From contig PKDP01000114.1 of assembly GCA_002862585.1 (NCBI GenBank), positions 1-25,676 on the forward strand: a stretch of DNA of 25,676 bases. The letters run 5' to 3'. This document shows positions 25,037 through 25,676 of this stretch, one piece after another. The stretch's first letter is position 1, and every line of letters begins with the position of its first letter. The translations under genes and the position numbers were made by a program. The notes below the pieces were generated by a model. That model ran no database searches. It saw nothing but the letters and a program-made list of their open reading frames with translations, and was not told the DNA's origin. Origin of the DNA: Flavobacteriales bacterium (lineage in GTDB: Bacteria > Bacteroidota > Bacteroidia > Flavobacteriales > UBA7312).

Positions 25037-25676
25037 TGAGAATTTGTTCTTTTATCTTTTCTAATTCGTCTTTCATTTTAACAACCTCTTGCTGCATAGT
25101 CGCGTCATTGGATTTTGAGCCAATGGTATTGATTTCTCTACCAATTTCTTGACAAATAAACCCAAGTTTTTTGCCTTGAGAATTGGCACTTTGCATAACC
25201 TCTATGAAATAGTTGAGGTGTAAATTTAGGCGAGTGATTTCCTCAGTGATATCTAGCTTTTCGATGTAATATATTAGCTCTTGTTCAAATCTGTTTTCAT
25301 CAGCAGATACCTTTATTTCGTCTATCTTTTCGCGGATGCTGCCTTTTATTTTTTCTATTCTACTTTTTTCGTAAGCTGCTATTTCATTAAGAGATGTTCG
25401 AATATTTTCAATTCGCAATGCAAAGTCTTCCGCCAAAATACGCCCTTCATCTGCTCTGTAGTTCGTAATGGCATCAATGGCTTGTGATAGTAACGATTCT
25501 ATCTGTGTCCATTCCGACTCGTCTATTTCTTCTTTTTTGCTTTTCAGTACATCAGGTAAACGCATGATGCTACTCATAATATCGTCGGTATTGTCTAGCT
25601 CTTTGGCGATACCTTTTAAGTCTGAATAATAGGCTTTGACAACTTCACTGTTTATGCTGGCAGATAGTTCGGAATG
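25026..25676 (-). CDS. YicC-family endoribonuclease, 5' end beyond the window
   Basis: The reading frame stays open to the last base, so the gene begins outside; 216 residues are visible of a family that usually has about 290. An ATG at 25577 is internal, since the preceding 33 codons are open and continue the protein (ending IAKELDNTDDI before it). The C-terminal DUF1732 region is clear: EQELIYYIEKLDITEEITRL, LNYF, GKKLGFICQEIGREINTIGS, KSNDA. A long helical, coiled-coil-like middle precedes it. E. coli YicC has been reported as an endoribonuclease acting on small RNA; the role in Bacteroidota is inferred. It overlaps gmk by 11 bases. Confidence 0.92.
   Translation of the reverse strand, partial: HSELSASINSEVVKAYYSDLKGIAKELDNTDDIMSSIMRLPDVLKSKKEEIDESEWTQIESLLSQAIDAITNYRADEGRILAEDFALRIENIRTSLNEIAAYEKSRIEKIKGSIREKIDEIKVSADENRFEQELIYYIEKLDITEEITRLNLHLNYFIEVMQSANSQGKKLGFICQEIGREINTIGSKSNDATMQQEVVKMKDELEKIKEQILNVL

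Noticed and set aside
25575..25577. ATG as the start of yicC
   Set aside because: The frame is open upstream to the window edge and the visible protein is much shorter than the family, so this Met is internal.
1..25676. Possible new system, mobile island, CRISPR, tRNA, rRNA or insertion sequence
   Set aside because: Nearly every base is covered by recognisable housekeeping genes with even composition; no repeats in array form, integrase, transposase, att-like repeats or cloverleaf sequences were seen.

Overview
The window looks like ordinary core chromosome from a member of the Bacteroidota, probably a Flavobacteriales-like lineage. Four things point there: AT-rich DNA without Shine-Dalgarno leaders; exact or near-exact TAnnTTTG (-7) promoter boxes in front of most transcription units; a secreted protein with a type IX (Por) secretion C-terminal sorting domain; and the gene order pdxA-DUF177-rpmF-plsX-fabH-accB-accC together with a purD / small membrane protein / DUF6427-like block. 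I see no tRNA, rRNA, insertion sequence, integrase, CRISPR array, phage gene, defence system or biosynthetic cluster, and no gene-free stretch over 100 bases. The window opens inside an RND efflux pump gene and closes inside a yicC-family gene.

Layout. 1-4.5 kb (+): the 3' part of an RND permease, then dxs with a TTG start and its own promoter, ended by a bidirectional terminator. 4.5-11.7 kb (-): pepA-pdxA, overlapping by 4 bp, then DUF177-rpmF-plsX-fabH-accB-accC. This covers pyridoxal phosphate synthesis, ribosomal protein L32 and the entry steps of fatty acid and phospholipid synthesis. 11.77-13.75 kb (+): mqnC (futalosine menaquinone pathway), ribE (riboflavin synthase) and a small DUF3817 membrane protein, tightly packed. 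13.7-16.5 kb (-): a small beta-barrel protein coupled to a secreted lamin-tail/CotH protein with a T9SS tail. 16.6-22.0 kb (+): lepA-yebC-pccB-purD. 22-23.2 kb: a 55-residue membrane protein gene on the minus strand, missed by length-filtered gene calling, diverging from a polytopic membrane protein gene. 23.2-23.9 kb (+): purQ. 23.9-25.7 kb (-): yicC (partial)-gmk-nadD, overlapping.

Metabolic links. Dxs makes DXP, used for isoprenoids and, with PdxA upstream of the condensation step, for pyridoxal phosphate. MqnC and an isoprenoid tail feed menaquinone; RibE makes flavins; NadD makes NAD. PurD, PurQ and Gmk serve purine nucleotides. AccB/AccC supply malonyl-CoA for FabH. The lone carboxyltransferase PccB may borrow a biotin carboxylase/carrier pair from elsewhere.

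I found no convincing new biological system. The best leads are small: a terminator-like hairpin with an overlapping -7 box just before plsX; the hidden 55-residue gene and its divergent partner between purD and purQ; -7 boxes so close to ATG that transcripts may be leaderless; facing, overlapping divergent promoters; and the secreted CotH/beta-barrel pair.
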